From AP-15 sp963698995 (GTDB taxonomy: Bacteria > Pseudomonadota > Alphaproteobacteria > ATCC43930 > CGMCC-115725): DNA of 64,000 nucleotides. Below the pieces are notes generated by a model, which worked only from the letters and a program-made list of their open reading frames with translations, was not told the DNA's origin and ran no database searches. Where the stretch lies: assembly GCA_963698995.1 (NCBI GenBank), contig CAVOTD010000033.1, positions 1 to 64,000 of the forward strand. The letters run 5' to 3'. Both the position numbers and the translations under genes were made by a program. Positions 52,449-63,075 of this stretch are shown in pieces. Numbering within the stretch: the stretch's first letter is position 1; each line of letters starts with the position of its first letter.

Positions 52449-53414
52449 CGGCAGTGGAGGGGCGCTTCGGCCTGGCGCTGCGCCGCCGCGGTATGGCCAT
52501 CGCTCACAAGCTCGGGATCCGCACCCGCCACCTTTGCCGCAACATGAGAACCCGCTTGGAAGCTCCCCGCAAAGGGCATCGCAATCCTGAACTCGCTGCA
52601 GCCGCCGTGCAGAGGCGCGCTCGGCGAGGCTGGGCTGGCGGCGCATGATCTCTCGTACCTGATCGGCCATACCGCGACGCCGGCTCGCCTGATGCCGCCA
52701 AACATCGGCCAGGTCGCCGAGGTGCTCGACTACAGCGGCCCCTTTGTCGAGTTTCGTCAAGCCTGCACCGGCTTTGCCAATGCCCTGGTGTTCGCTCAGG
52801 GCCTGCTGCGGGCCGGCGCGGGGCCGATCGCGATCGTCGGGTCGGAAACGGGCTCTGTCTTCTTCGATCCGGTTCGGGCGGCGGAGGATGCGGGCCAGCT
52901 CGTCAATATGGTGCAGATGGGTGACGGCGCGGCTGCGATAATCCTAGCGCGCGACGACGATCGCGCAGGCCCACGGCTTTCGCATGTCTTTTACGGCCAA
53001 ATGGGTCGCGGGCGCGCGCCGGGCCTGGCAGTGGCAGACGGCGGATCGGACGCCCCAGGCTGCAGTGTCGGATTTCCCGAGTTCCGACACGATTTCGCCG
53101 CGATCCAACGCTCGGGCCTTGAACTGCTTCTGCACTGCGCAGCGGCGGCAGAGCGCACAGGAGGCGGGCCAGCCGACTATATCCTGCCCCATCAGGCCAA
53201 TGGCCGCATGGACGCAATCCTGGCCGGGCCGCTCGGCGTCGCGCCCGAGCGGATCGTCGTCACCGCCGATCGGCTGGGAAATACGGGATCGGCTGCAATT
53301 TGGCTCGCCCTCGCGCAACTGAGGTCGACCCTCGAACCCGGCGACACTGTACTCGCCCTCGGGGCCGAGGCGACTGACTTCATGTTCGGCGGGTTTCGGT
53401 ATCACCATGCCTGA
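52391..53414 (+). pseudogene. 3-Oxoacyl-ACP synthase III (KAS III/FabH-like), frameshifted
   Basis: Opening ILVLGTGVALPGEPISSEEL, then a +1 shift near 52614 (CAGAGGCG for CAGAGCG), then LIGHTATPARLMPPNIGQVAE. The active Cys is in FRQACTGFANALVF, the His in ILPHQANGRMD and the Asn in RLGNTGSAAIWLAL, so the catalytic triad survives. QMGDGAAAIILAR is conserved. Such enzymes start or end fatty acyl or polyketide chains. Together with the adjacent exporter it may make and export a lipid product. The GTG start at 52391 is a guess. Confidence 0.75.
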
Positions 53415-54378
53415 TCACGCCTGCGGGTGCTCGACGGCGGGGGCCGCCCCGCCCAGCGGCCGAGAGCTGCTGGTGGCTGTTTACGACATTTCGAAACGCT
53501 ATGGCCGCACGACTGCGGTCGCAGGCGTGACGCTGGCGCTGTGGTCGGGCGAGATCTGCGGCTTCATCGGTGCCAATGGCGCCGGCAAGACCACCATCCT
53601 TCGCATGCTTGCGGGGATCCTGAAGCCTGACGGCGGGGGTGGTCAGGTACTCGGGTTCGACCTGCAGCGCGAGGTCGCAGCGATCCGCGAGCGGGTTGGT
53701 TACATGTCGCAGCGCTTGTCGCTCTACCCCGAACTCTCGGTGTTCGAAAACCTCCGCTTCCGCGCTGCGGTCTATGGGCTGCGGAATCCGCACGCGGCGG
53801 TCGAAGTCGCCATCCTGGAGTTCGGTCTCGTCGCCGTGGGCCCGTAGCCCCGCGGGCTCGCTCTCCGGGGGCTGGGCGCGCCGGCTTCAGCTCGCTGCGT
53901 CGCTACTGCATTCGCCGCGTCTCGTGCTCCTCGATGAGCCAACAGCGGGTCTCGATGCGGCGGCGCGTCAGGAGGTATGGCGGCGCGTGGAAGGGCTGGC
54001 GGCGGCCGGGGCCGGCGTGATCTTGTGCACCCACGACCTCGTCGAGGCCGAGCGGTGCTCTCATCGCCGCCGTTTTTGCAAACGGACAGGTCGTCGCGGC
54101 CGGCGCACCCGCCGAAATCGCGGCCGGCTCGCGAGTGGCCGTGTTTTTATTGTGCGGTACCGACGTGCGCCGCCTCGCCAAGGACGTTACTGCGGTCGCT
54201 GGCGTCGTTGCTAGTTATCCCCAGGGTGAGGGTCTGCGCGTCGTGGCCGATCCGCTTGCGGAGCATCGACCTGCGCCGCTTCGCGGCGACGCACGCCGCG
54301 AGCCTCGCCCGAGCGGGACCGCGGCTCGAGGACGCTGTCCTCGCGGCGATCACTCCCGATGGGCTGGCATCAGACATG
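53407..54378 (+). pseudogene. ABC exporter ATPase, frameshifted
   Basis: DrrA/CcmA-type ATPase. Walker A is GANGAGKTT, the Q-loop GYMSQRLSLYPELSV, then a shift near 53841 to LSGGWARRLQLA (signature), VLLDEPTAGLDAA (Walker B) and CTHDLVEAERC (switch His). Two further +1 shifts near 54057 and 54260 precede VFANGQVVAAGAPAEIA and the tail LARAGPRLEDAVLAAI. All catalytic motifs are there, only the frame is broken. The start overlaps the KAS III stop. The pair with the next permease is a type-2 exporter. Confidence 0.7.
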
Positions 54379-55529
54379 AAACCCCGCATCCCATGGAGGG
54401 CGGCGGAACGGCGCCTCAGGCGGATGATGGCCGTCGCCCGTATTGAAACTCTGCGGCTGGTACGAGACCGCGTGGCTATATCCTTGATTGCCGTGGTGCC
54501 GGCAGTGCAGATCGTGCTGTTCGGCTACGCTGTCAATCTCGATCCGAAGGATGTCCCGATCGCCATTGCCGGAAGCGACGGCTCCTTGGTCGAGCGCGCC
54601 GCTCGGATTGTCGGTGAAACTGGTTACTTCAAAATCGTCGGCGAGGGCTTACCCTCCGGCGCCGCCGAGCGGATGGTGACCGCCGGTCGGGCGCTGGTCG
54701 GGATCGAATTGCCGCCGTCTCCTGACGAGGAGGGCACTGGCGATGCGCCGCCGCCACGAGCGCGGGTCGTCGTCGATGCGACCGATCCCGCTGTTGTGCG
54801 CCCGGCGCTAGCCGCGCTGGAGACGGCCTATTGGCGAAAGCGGGCGACGACGTTTTCTCTGGATGACGGCGCCGCCATCGACGTCGACTGGCTTTACAAT
54901 CCGCGAGCGACGCACCGCGTGGACGATCGTCCCCGGGCTGGTCGGCGTCATCGTCATGATCAGCATGTTGATGCTGGGGGCGCTGACGCTCGTCCGCGAA
55001 CGCGAGCGCGGCAGCTGGGAATCGCTTCTGGCGACACCGGTACGACGCATTGGATGCGCTGATCGGCAAGCTGTCGCCCTATGTCGTCATCGGGGCGGCA
55101 CAGGGGGCGGTGGTCGTCGGGCTCGCCCAACTGCTCTTCGGCTTGCCAGTGAGCGGCGGCATCTGGGCATTGCTCGGTGCCACCCCGCTGTACGCGGCCG
55201 CCAACTTGCTGCTGGGCTTTGCCTTCTCTGCGCTGGCGGAAAGCCAAATGCAGGCGATGCAGGGGGCCGTATTCTTCTATCTCCCGTCAATGCTGTTGTC
55301 GGGCTTTATGTTCCCCTTTCAGGGGATGCCGGGTTGGGCGCGCGCGATCGGCGAAGTGCTGCCGCTGACCCACTTCGTCCGCGCGACCCGCGGCGTGCTC
55401 CTGAAGGGCGACGGTGGCGCGCTCATCGGATACGAAATGTGGCCGGTGGCGCTGTTTGCCGTTGCCGCCGCGCGCGTTCGCGCTCGCCGCTTATCGTCGC
55501 CGTCTCGACTGATTGCTCTGGAAGGCTAA
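54376..55529 (+). pseudogene. ABC-2 exporter permease, frameshifted
   Basis: First half: RIETLRLVRDRVAISLIAVVPAVQIVLFGYAVN with one TM helix, then the periplasmic domain with DPKDVPIAIAGSDGS. After +1 shifts near 54910 and 55048: TIVPGLVGVIVMISMLMLGALTLVRERERGS, then LIGKLSPYVVIGAAQGAVVV, LLSGFMFPFQGMPGWARAIGEVLPLTHFVRATRG. This is the ABC-2 (YhhJ/YbhR) permease with six TM helices. Its stop overlaps the DUF1223 start (TAATG). Confidence 0.7.
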
Positions 55530-56243
55530 TGGAGGGTTTCGTGACAAGGTCTCACAATGTCCCGCTGACTTGCGCGCTGCTTGGCGGCCTGGTGCTTATC
55601 TCATCACCGGCGAATGCCGACACGCGGCCGGTCGTTGTCGAGCTCTTCACTTCGCAAAGCTGCTCCTCGTGTCCGCCCGCCGATGCCCTCCTCGGCGAAC
55701 TGGCGGGACGCGGCGATGTGGTCGCCCTTGGCTTCCACATCAGCTACTGGGACGGACCCGGCTGGAAGGACCCGTTCTCGAGCCAGAGCTCCACCGACCG
55801 GCAGCGAGCCTACGCTCGGCTCTTCGATCTTGGTCAGGTGTATACGCCGCAAATGGTCGTCGATGGCGCCCACGAGATGGTCGGGTCGGACCGCAAGCGA
55901 GGTGCTCGCCGCCGTGCGCGACGCGCGGCCCGAGACAATTGCGCCGGTGACATTCGCTGCCGATCGTCGCTCTGTCGCGATTGGCGCCGGCGACGGGCGG
56001 GGCAATGTGCTTTTGGTGCGGTTCGCCCAGAAACGCACGACAAGGGTGGCCGGCGGCGAGAACGCCCGCCGCACCTTGCAGGACGCCAACGGGGTGGAGA
56101 TGCTGGCTTCGCTCGGCAGCTGGAACGGGTCGGCGCTCAGCTTCGCCATCGAGCCGCCCGCTGACGGCGAGGGTATCGCCGTATTGGTTCAGGCGCCCAA
56201 TGGTCGAATGCTCGGCGCCGCTGCGCTTCTCGGATCAGGCTAG
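55529..56243 (+). pseudogene. DUF1223 thioredoxin-like secreted protein, frameshifted
   Basis: Signal peptide (LLGGLVLISSPANA), then PVVVELFTSQSCSSCPPADALLGELA with the C-x2-C active site typical of DUF1223, and FHISYWDGPGWKDPFSS, YTPQMVVDGAHEMVGSD. Near 55890 a single extra C moves the frame to SEVLAAVRDARPETI, ending at 56243. The restored protein is about 237 residues. Its role is unknown, likely periplasmic disulfide chemistry. Confidence 0.72.
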
Positions 56244-56263
56244 ATCCGCTTCTAGCGTTCGCA

Positions 56264-56607
56264 GTGAGGAGCAATGAAGAAATGTCGGGCCGGGAGACAA
56301 CAAAAGCATCGATCCCCAGTGACAACGCCACCCTCGATGAAGAGCCCGGAGCCGCGAAGGCCGTCCTGCACCGGGACATCGAAGCCTGCCTGCCCAACCT
56401 TCGGCGGTATGCGCGAAGTCTGACGCGCGATGCGGTCGCCGCCGATGATCTCGTCCAAGATGCGTCGTTCGGGCCCTCGCGAAGCTTCATCTCTGGCGAG
56501 CGGGACGGACCTGAGAGCGTGGTTATTCACCATTCTGCACAACCAGTGCGTCACCCAGCTCCGCCGAGCCACCCGTGAGGGCACGTCGATTGAATGGGGC
56601 CAATAGC
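56264..56607 (+). pseudogene. ECF sigma factor region 2 remnant
   Basis: EACLPNLRRYARSLTRDAVAADDLVQD is the start of sigma region 2. Two later frames give RALAKLHLW and DLRAWLFTILHNQCVTQLRRATREGT, the rest of region 2. It stops at EWGQ without region 4, so promoter recognition is lost. Both shifts are net -1, unlike most others here. Confidence 0.6.
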
Positions 56608-56965
56608 GCGCCGGGAGTTGGTGATCGCGCATTGGAGCGAGCGCGCTGCCAAGACGACAGCGTAAGTCATAGCGAAGCTGATCAGCGCATCCGGCGGCAA
56701 CATCTTCGATGCGAATGGGCACTGGGGACCTACTGCGCCGACCGAGCCTACTCGAAGGTCGAATTCACGGGCGCAGACGAGTTTGGGACTGGCGGGGTAG
56801 CGAAGGGTCCTGGTCCTCCGATCCGAATACGGCAGAGCCTCTGCCGGATGAATTGGCCTGAGCGAGATCTTAACCCAGCTACGACGTTCGGCATGCTGCG
56901 CGGTCGCGAGGAAGAACTCGGCCACGCCCCCGACCATGTCGTTACGGCATTGACCGATTTGCCGT
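56608..56965. other. No gene recognised
   Basis: About 360 bases between the sigma remnant and the convergent NDH-2 gene. Nothing family-like is seen on either strand. Confidence 0.4.
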
Positions 56966-58295
56966 CTACCCAACCACACTTTGCGATGGAAAATCTCCGG
57001 TCGATGATGCTGCGATCGAGCGCGTTGGGGTCGGAATGTCGCCGGTGATCAGGCGAGTACTGGGATGGTAGGTGAGGTACGCCCAGAACCATTCGAGCGC
57101 GACCACCACTCGATTCCGCATCCCTGACAAGAACAGGACATGGACCACGCCCCAGACCCACCAGGCCAGAGCGCCGGAGAGCTGCAGCCGGCCAAAATCG
57201 GCGACCGCCGCCTTCCGGCCGATCGTCGCTAGACTGCCCGCATGGCGATAACGGAAAGGAGCCGGCGGCGGTCGGCCCTCAATGCGAGCGTTGATGACTG
57301 AGGCGACGTAGCGACCCTGCTGCTTGGCGGCGGGCGCGAGCCCGGGCACCGGCTTGCCGTCCCAACCATTGGACAGAGCAGTATCGCCGATCGCAAAGAT
57401 CCCGGGCAGACCGGGAACCGACAAGTCTTCCACGACCTTCACCCGACCGGACCGATCGGCTTCGGCCTTCAACCATTTTGCGGCAGGAGAGGCCATCACG
57501 CCCGCGGCCCAAAACACATTGCGCGCCGCCACGCGACGACCGGAGACGACGACGCCTTCGTCGTCGATCCGTTCGACGGCACTATCCGTCAGCACCTCGA
57601 CGCCGAGATCGGTCAGGGCCGCAGTCGCCCGCCCCGACAATTTCTCCGGAAAGGTCGGCAGGATGCGAGGCCCGGCCTGCATCAGGATCACCCGCGCCAT
57701 CGCCGGATCGACCGCACGGAACTCGCGCGCCAGCCCATGGCGGGCGAGCTCGGCGATGGCTCCGGCCAGCTCGACGCCGGTTGGACCGCCGCCGACGATC
57801 ACGAATGTCAGCATTTCGCGCTGCACCGCCGGAGACTCGGCATTTTCCGCTTGCTCGAAGGCGAACAGCAGGCGGCTCCGAATGCTGGTTGCATCCTCGA
57901 TCTGCTTCAGGCCTGGCGCGAACGGGGCCCATTCATCATGCCCAAAGTAGCTGTGGCGCGCGCCGGCCGCGATGACCAGGTAGTCGTAAGGAACACGGGC
58001 GTCCCGCATGATCACCTCGTGCGTTCCGATGTCGACGTCGGTTACACCGCCGAGCAGGACGCGAACGTTTGGCTGATCCCGAAAGAGGCCGCGAATCGGC
58101 CCGGCGATGTCGGCTGGGGACAGACCGGCTGTCGCGACCTGATACAGCAACGGCTGAAATAAGATAGTAGTTGCGCTGGTCGATCAGCGTGACCCGGCAG
58201 CTTGTGTTGCGCAGCGCCTTCGCAGCGGCGACGCCGCCAAAGCCGCCGCCGACGATGACGACACGCGGCGTGCCCTCGTATGACACCATGCGCAT
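56966..58295 (-). pseudogene. ndh: Type II NADH dehydrogenase, frameshifted
   Basis: The FAD-binding start (VVIVGGGFGGVAAAKALR, LIDQRNYYL) is separated by one extra A near 58160 from FQP-LLYQVATAGLSPADIA. Then come LVIAAGARHSYFG, the NADH-binding TFVIVGGGPTGVELAGAIAEL, NVFWAAGVMASP, GIFAIGDTALS and a C-terminal membrane-contact helix (LAWWVWGVVHVLFL). NDH-2 passes electrons from NADH to quinone without pumping protons. Removing the A restores about 442 residues. It is coupled to the DoxX gene upstream. Confidence 0.8.
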
Positions 58296-59200
58296 CCTTT
58301 AAGCTCGGGGAAGCGCCGCCGCAGCGTCCTGACGACGAGGCTGTCGATCGACAACGCGCCCGGCCCGTAAAGGGCAATGAGGCCCAGCACCATCAGGTAG
58401 TAAGCGAGGTCGATCTGATGCTGGAATGTCGGGTCGACGACCGCGATCAACCCGATCAACAGGATCGCCGTGATCCTCGTGCCCGCCCCCAGGACCAGGA
58501 AGATCAGACAGCCGAGCTCGAGGAGGATGGTCAAGCGGGCGGCCAGTTCCGGGGGCAGTAACCCCTGGGCGGACTGGGCGTGAAAGAGCATCTGCGTCAT
58601 GTCGAAATTGCTGATCTTCATGACGCCCGACCGGAAGAACAGGGCGGCGATCCAGCAGCGAAGCAGAAGCTTGATGACGGGATCGCCCCAGCGCGACAGG
58701 GCCTCGAAGATACGGGTGATCGTCCCCGCCAAGGGGAGGGCGGTGGCGGCGATGCCTCGCCCGATCAGTGCGTCGAGTGAGATCGGCCCGGCACCCTTGA
58801 CGACAAACCATCCGAACAGAATCGCCCAGAACAGGTGTTGATCCAAAGCCTGATAGGAGAACTGGATGACCAGGGACAGGATCAGCATCGGCAGAGCGGC
58901 GAACCGCGTCGCAAGGCCGAACACCAAGAGCGGCGGGCAGACGATCTCGATGGTTTCTCCGAGCCATGCCGCCGTTACCGGGTCCAGCCACGAAACCGGG
59001 TAATCGTGCGCCGACAGATAAAGGGCAATGGTCCAATTCTGCAGCTTGACCATGCCAGAGGCCCAGAAGATCCCGGCGAGCCACAGCCTTATGAACACGT
59101 CGAGCAGAGGTCCGACCGTCTTCTCGGCGATCCGCACCGCATTGCTCGCCCACCGGATTACCATCGTGGCAAGGTGAACGGTGGTCGAAGCTCTAGACAT
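58184..59200 (-). CDS. Double DoxX-domain membrane protein
   Basis: Two DoxX units in tandem, each of four TM helices: IRLWLAGIFWASGMVKLQNW (first) and LRCWIAALFFRSGVMKISNFD (second), each followed by LEL-PLLVFGLATR or ILLELGCLIFLVLGAGTR. The natural end is likely RRRFPELKG near 58300; the frame continues 112 bases into ndh without a stop, which probably hides an indel. DoxX proteins act with redox partners at the membrane. Linkage to NDH-2 fits. Confidence 0.8.
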   Translation of the reverse strand: MSRASTTVHLATMVIRWASNAVRIAEKTVGPLLDVFIRLWLAGIFWASGMVKLQNWTIALYLSAHDYPVSWLDPVTAAWLGETIEIVCPPLLVFGLATRFAALPMLILSLVIQFSYQALDQHLFWAILFGWFVVKGAGPISLDALIGRGIAATALPLAGTITRIFEALSRWGDPVIKLLLRCWIAALFFRSGVMKISNFDMTQMLFHAQSAQGLLPPELAARLTILLELGCLIFLVLGAGTRITAILLIGLIAVVDPTFQHQIDLAYYLMVLGLIALYGPGALSIDSLVVRTLRRRFPELKGCAWCHTRARRVSSSSAAALAASPLRRRCATQAAGSR

Positions 59201-59444
59201 AAGCCTTCATCCTCTACCCCAGGCGTTGCTAAGGTCCCGACACCCTTTTTATCGCGATGCCGCTGGCAGCGATTTATATCGGCTACGCACGGCACAGCGT
59301 GTCGGGGCGGACCGGTGCCGTGTTGGAGTGTATAAGGGACGCCCCGCCCATCTCTTTTCGCGTCTGCCGTGAGGCCCCGGTCGCGCTTTCTACCTTGCCG
59401 TATTTGACGAGCCCGCTGCCCTAGAACCGGCTTTGACCGAATCG

Positions 59445-59624
59445 TCACCGGTCGCAAGCGGTTCGGCTCACTGGGCGGCGCCGACGATTGACCCTGTAGG
59501 TCGCAGAAAATGCCCGTGGACGACGCGGCAAACCTGATCTACCGAACCTGATGACAGTACCGACCGCAAACGCCACCGGGATAGAGATTAGGATCCAGAG
59601 CAGAGCTGCGAGAAAGATCGTCAC
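59445..59624 (-). CDS. Possible 59-residue membrane protein
   Basis: A GTG start eight bases after the cyclase stop, then TIFLAALLWILISIPVAFAVGT (one TM helix) and a very basic tail (RFGRSGLPRRPR, NRRRRPVSR). It is too short for homology judgement. Position directly after the cyclase on the same strand is the main argument. Confidence 0.35.
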   Translation of the reverse strand: MTIFLAALLWILISIPVAFAVGTVIRFGRSGLPRRPRAFSATYRVNRRRRPVSRTACDR

Positions 59625-59631
59625 TGCAGGT

Positions 59632-61697
59632 TTACGCCTTCAATTCTAGCACTGAAACCGGCATCCAACTGTCGGGCGGTGGGTCGATAAGGCAGGCGCG
59701 GCACCGTTCAGCGAGGATTTCGGATGGGCGATCGACACTGCCGCGAGTTGCGGCGGCAGCTTCGAAGAGTCTAGCAGCCTCTGACCAGTTGCGGCCCACA
59801 TAGGCCGCCAGACCCGCCTCGTAATCACCAACCCATTCAGGGACCTCGTCGCCGGCGCCCTCGGCCATGCTCAGGAGCTCGTAGATGGCGAGGCCCCCGA
59901 TCCGACCGTAGACCGACACCAGGTCGAGCCGGCGGACGATGATCGCATCCCCGGCGGCAATGCGGGTGTCTTCGCCGATGATGATGTCGACGCCGTAGAT
60001 TTTTCCGAGCGGCTCGAGGCGGCTGGCGACGTTCACCGGATCCCCGATGACTGTATAGCTCAGCCGCTCGCTCGAGCCGATGTTCCCGACCAGCATGCGG
60101 CCGGTGTTGATGCCGACGCGCATCCGCAGCGGGGTTCCTCCGCAACGCTCGGCTCCAGACCGCTGCACGGCGAGCAGGCGTTGGCATTCGAGGGCGGCCG
60201 CGCAAGCATCGATGGCATGCCGCTCGTTCGGCACCGGAGCGCCCCAAAACGCCATCACCCCATCGCCAATGAACTTGTCGATCGTGCCACAGTGGTTTAG
60301 AACCGCCGCCGAGACCGCTTCCAAGTATTGGGCGAGCACAGGCACTACGCGGTCGCCGAGCTCTTCGGAGATGCCGGTGAAACCGGCTACATCGGTGAAC
60401 ATTACCGTCAGTGTCTGTTGTTGCCCGCCCGGGCGAGCCTCGACGCCTTGGGAGACCAGCGTACGGACTAGCTCGGTCGGCATGTATTTCTGGAACGACG
60501 CCAGACCTCGGCTCATTTGCAAGAGTACGCTCGAAAGGTCGTCGAACTCGCGCAGGGGCGAGGCAAGCCGGATGACCCGATCGAGGCGGAAATCTTCGAT
60601 GTGCTTGAGCTGGCCGGCGATGCGCAGCAGCGGCGCGGCCAATAGGCGGTTCGCCAGCAGGATCGCGATCGCCGCGACGACCACCGTCAGGACGGCAAGG
60701 GCGATCAGCAGGGTCATTGCGCTCCGCTCGATCGAGGCGAGGAAGTCGCTGGCCGGGATCACCGTCGCGACCACCCAGTCGCTGAAATTCAGCGGCGAGA
60801 ACGTGACGAAGTAGTTCTTGCCGTCGATCGGGCCGGTGGCCTGCAGCTGGCGTGTCTCCCGGAGATCGGCCAGGCTCAGGCCGCCGCCGTGGAGCAGCGC
60901 ATCTACAGAAGCGAGCATCGGGTGGTCTCGGGCGAGCGTCTCCAGTTCGGGCGTTTCGCCCCGTCGCTGCCGCTTCAGCGCCGCGGAAGCCGCGGACGCA
61001 ACCACTCGGCCGCTCCGCTCGAGGAGGACCACGGTGCCGGTATTCCCAACCTGTAGGCCCGCGAGAAATCGAGAGAGCCGTTCCAGCTCGACGACGACCG
61101 CGACGACACCGGCAAAGTCGCGGTTTATGACGACCGGCGTCGAAGTGACAATCGCCGGCCGATTGCGGTAGGGGAGATGCGAGAGCATGCTCCAGCCCGG
61201 GCCGTCTTCCGCGACGGCGCGTTGGTACCAGGGTTGCGCCGTCGCCTCGTAGTCGCTCGGGGTGATCTCGCGCCCGCGAAACATCACGTCGCCCGGTTCG
61301 GGAGTGTAGGGTCGACCCGCTGCTGCCGAATTCCCGTCTCAGGGTTACGCTTCACCTCGACCATGTCGATTTCGTCGTCGCCGGCTTTGAGCGCGCCGAA
61401 GTAGGCCCCGTCAGGAAAGCCGAGGGCGATCCATGAGAGCGTCGGATGAGACCGCAACAGCGCGAGGAAGATGAATTCGCGCTTGGCCTCGTCCGTGGGC
61501 TTGATGGCTTCTTGGAAGAAGATCGATTGAACCGCCTCCTGCACCGACCAGGCATCATTCAGGGTCCCGCGGACTTCGTGCTGCACCGATCCGACAATCT
61601 GACGGTTGAGTTGCCCGACAACATCGGCGACGTTGCGTCGAGCAGCGTAGAACCAGGTCAGGTGGATCAGGATGGCGGTGACGATCACTGTCAGCAA
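59632..61697 (-). pseudogene. Membrane adenylate/guanylate cyclase with dCache sensor, frameshifted
   Basis: N-terminal TM helix (LTVIVTAILIHLTWFY), a dCache-like periplasmic sensor (TLSWIALGFPDGAYFG, WYQRAVAEDGPGWSML), a second TM helix (LLIALAVLTVVVAAIAILLA), a HAMP-like linker and a class III cyclase. The cyclase has VMFTDVAGFTGISE (metal Asp), FIGDGVMAFWGAP (second Asp) and GINTGRMLVGNIGS, SYTVIGDPVNVASRLE. The shift is at about 61308 in the sensor, net -1 (GAC-CC-TAC). The reading upstream of 61697 stays open to about 61840 without a clear start. The catalytic half is intact and could be made alone. Confidence 0.75.
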
Positions 61698-61843
61698 TAC
61701 GAGGCCGGTCAGTGCCGTCCTCAGCCCGAGCTTGCGAGCCGCTCGACCCTCTGGAGGCCGCGCGACCAGGCGCGGCCGCAGCGTGCTCCGAAGATCTTGG
61801 GACCGGTAATGGCATTCAGCTCGGTTGAGGCCACAGCTCTCGC

Positions 61844-62119
61844 TCAGTGGAGATCACTTATTGGTGACGGACCCGGATATCTCGGGTTGACCTGGGTAGA
61901 TTGAGCGACAGGACCCGTTCCCCTCGAACTCCGCGGACCCCGGTCCCCACCAGCTGAGTGCGCGCCAGAGACAGCGCCAGACGCGACGCTAACCGCCATG
62001 AGATCTTGTGCGCAGCCGGCCAACGACACCGTTGCTGCGCACAGTGCGAGCGCAGTAACTGCCCTCAGGAACCGATTTTGAGCCCGTCTTTGGTTGCATA
62101 GTTGAAACGTCGTGGTCAT
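61844..62119 (-). CDS. Small lipoprotein, hypothetical
   Basis: About 91 residues from the ATG at 62119, preceded by GAGGAG. The signal RFLRAVTALALCAATVSLAGC ends in a lipobox LAGC, then a Gly/Ser-rich tail (ASGAVSGAHSAGG). No domain is seen. It precedes the cyclase on the same strand. Confidence 0.6.
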   Translation of the reverse strand: MTTTFQLCNQRRAQNRFLRAVTALALCAATVSLAGCAQDLMAVSVASGAVSGAHSAGGDRGPRSSRGTGPVAQSTQVNPRYPGPSPISDLH

Positions 62120-62173
62120 CTCTTGGATCTCCTCAATCGACCGGTTCACAGAAGTCTGAAACGCGTTTCGCCC

Positions 62174-62422
62174 TCATGCTTTTGGTGCTGACAAAACGCG
62201 GGTCAGCATTGCTCTCTCCAGGCAGTGATCCGTGGGGGGACCGTCGGGCGGCTTCTGCGGCACGATCGTTTCGATTATCAGACCGATCGCCGCTCCAGAG
62301 GCCCCTGGATTTCCGGCCCAAGCGATAAATTTGCCATTGAGAGGGTCTTGGATGATGTTGACCGGCAAGCCGTAGATGTCGGCAATTCGTTGATAACCCG
62401 GCCGCAGTTCATTGAGCGTCAT
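62174..62422 (-). CDS. Hypothetical 82-residue protein
   Basis: An excellent ribosome site (AGAGGAGGCAACACC) precedes the ATG. MTLNELRPGYQRIADIYGLPVNII, then GNPGASGAAIGLIIETIVPQKPPDG. No family recognised. Same strand as the lipoprotein and DoxX genes. Confidence 0.55.
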   Translation of the reverse strand: MTLNELRPGYQRIADIYGLPVNIIQDPLNGKFIAWAGNPGASGAAIGLIIETIVPQKPPDGPPTDHCLERAMLTRVLSAPKA

Positions 62423-62595
62423 GGTGTTGCCTCCTCTATGGCGGGCGGACTGCTTCCGTGAGACCTTCCCTCCCGGCACGCGGCCAGTTCGCTGAGCGGC
62501 ATCGTTTGCGGGGTCATCCAAAGCAACCGCGGGCGCGCTCGGCCATTCCCGTGATTTCCCGTCGACCGCGCCGGTCCCGCGAGCGTGCTTCGCGG

Positions 62596-63075
62596 TCATT
62601 GTGCGAGCCCCTTCGTATGGAAAAGGCGCTCTATGTAGTGGTCGAGCGAGAAGACACCCGGGCCTTTCGTCAGCAGGAACAGCAGTAACGAGGCCCACAT
62701 CAGGTGCTGAGTCCAGTATTCAGGGTAGACGAAGACCTCGATCACGAAGGTCATGCCGAGGAGAGGCAAGGTCGCGAGCCGCGTCGCCAAGCCGAGGACG
62801 AGCAGAGGCGAGCATGACAGCTCGAACGCGGCGCTCCACGCCGCGGCGATCTCGGGCGGCAGCAGCGGTACCATGTACTCGTCGCGGAATAGCGCTATGG
62901 TGCTGTCCCAGCTGGCGATTTTCGTCAGCCCCGAGCTCCAGAACACCGCCGCGATGGCGACGCGGAACATCAGCTGGAGCAGTGAGGGCGGGAAACGGTC
63001 CAACAATGCGATGGTCTGATGGAACCGGACGGCAAGACTGGTGCGTTCGCCGAGCGCGGCGCTGCGCGCGATCAT
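62596..63075 (-). CDS. DoxX-family protein of the buf operon (BufD-like)
   Basis: 159 residues, four TM helices: LMFRVAIAAVFWSSGLTKIASWD, SAAFELSCSPLLVLGLATRLATLP and MWASLLLFLLTKGPGVFSLD. Start at 63075 overlaps the bufC stop (ATGA). A DoxX protein follows bufB and bufC in many bufferin operons, where it is thought to serve redox or metal handling at the membrane. Confidence 0.85.
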   Translation of the reverse strand: MIARSAALGERTSLAVRFHQTIALLDRFPPSLLQLMFRVAIAAVFWSSGLTKIASWDSTIALFRDEYMVPLLPPEIAAAWSAAFELSCSPLLVLGLATRLATLPLLGMTFVIEVFVYPEYWTQHLMWASLLLFLLTKGPGVFSLDHYIERLFHTKGLAQ

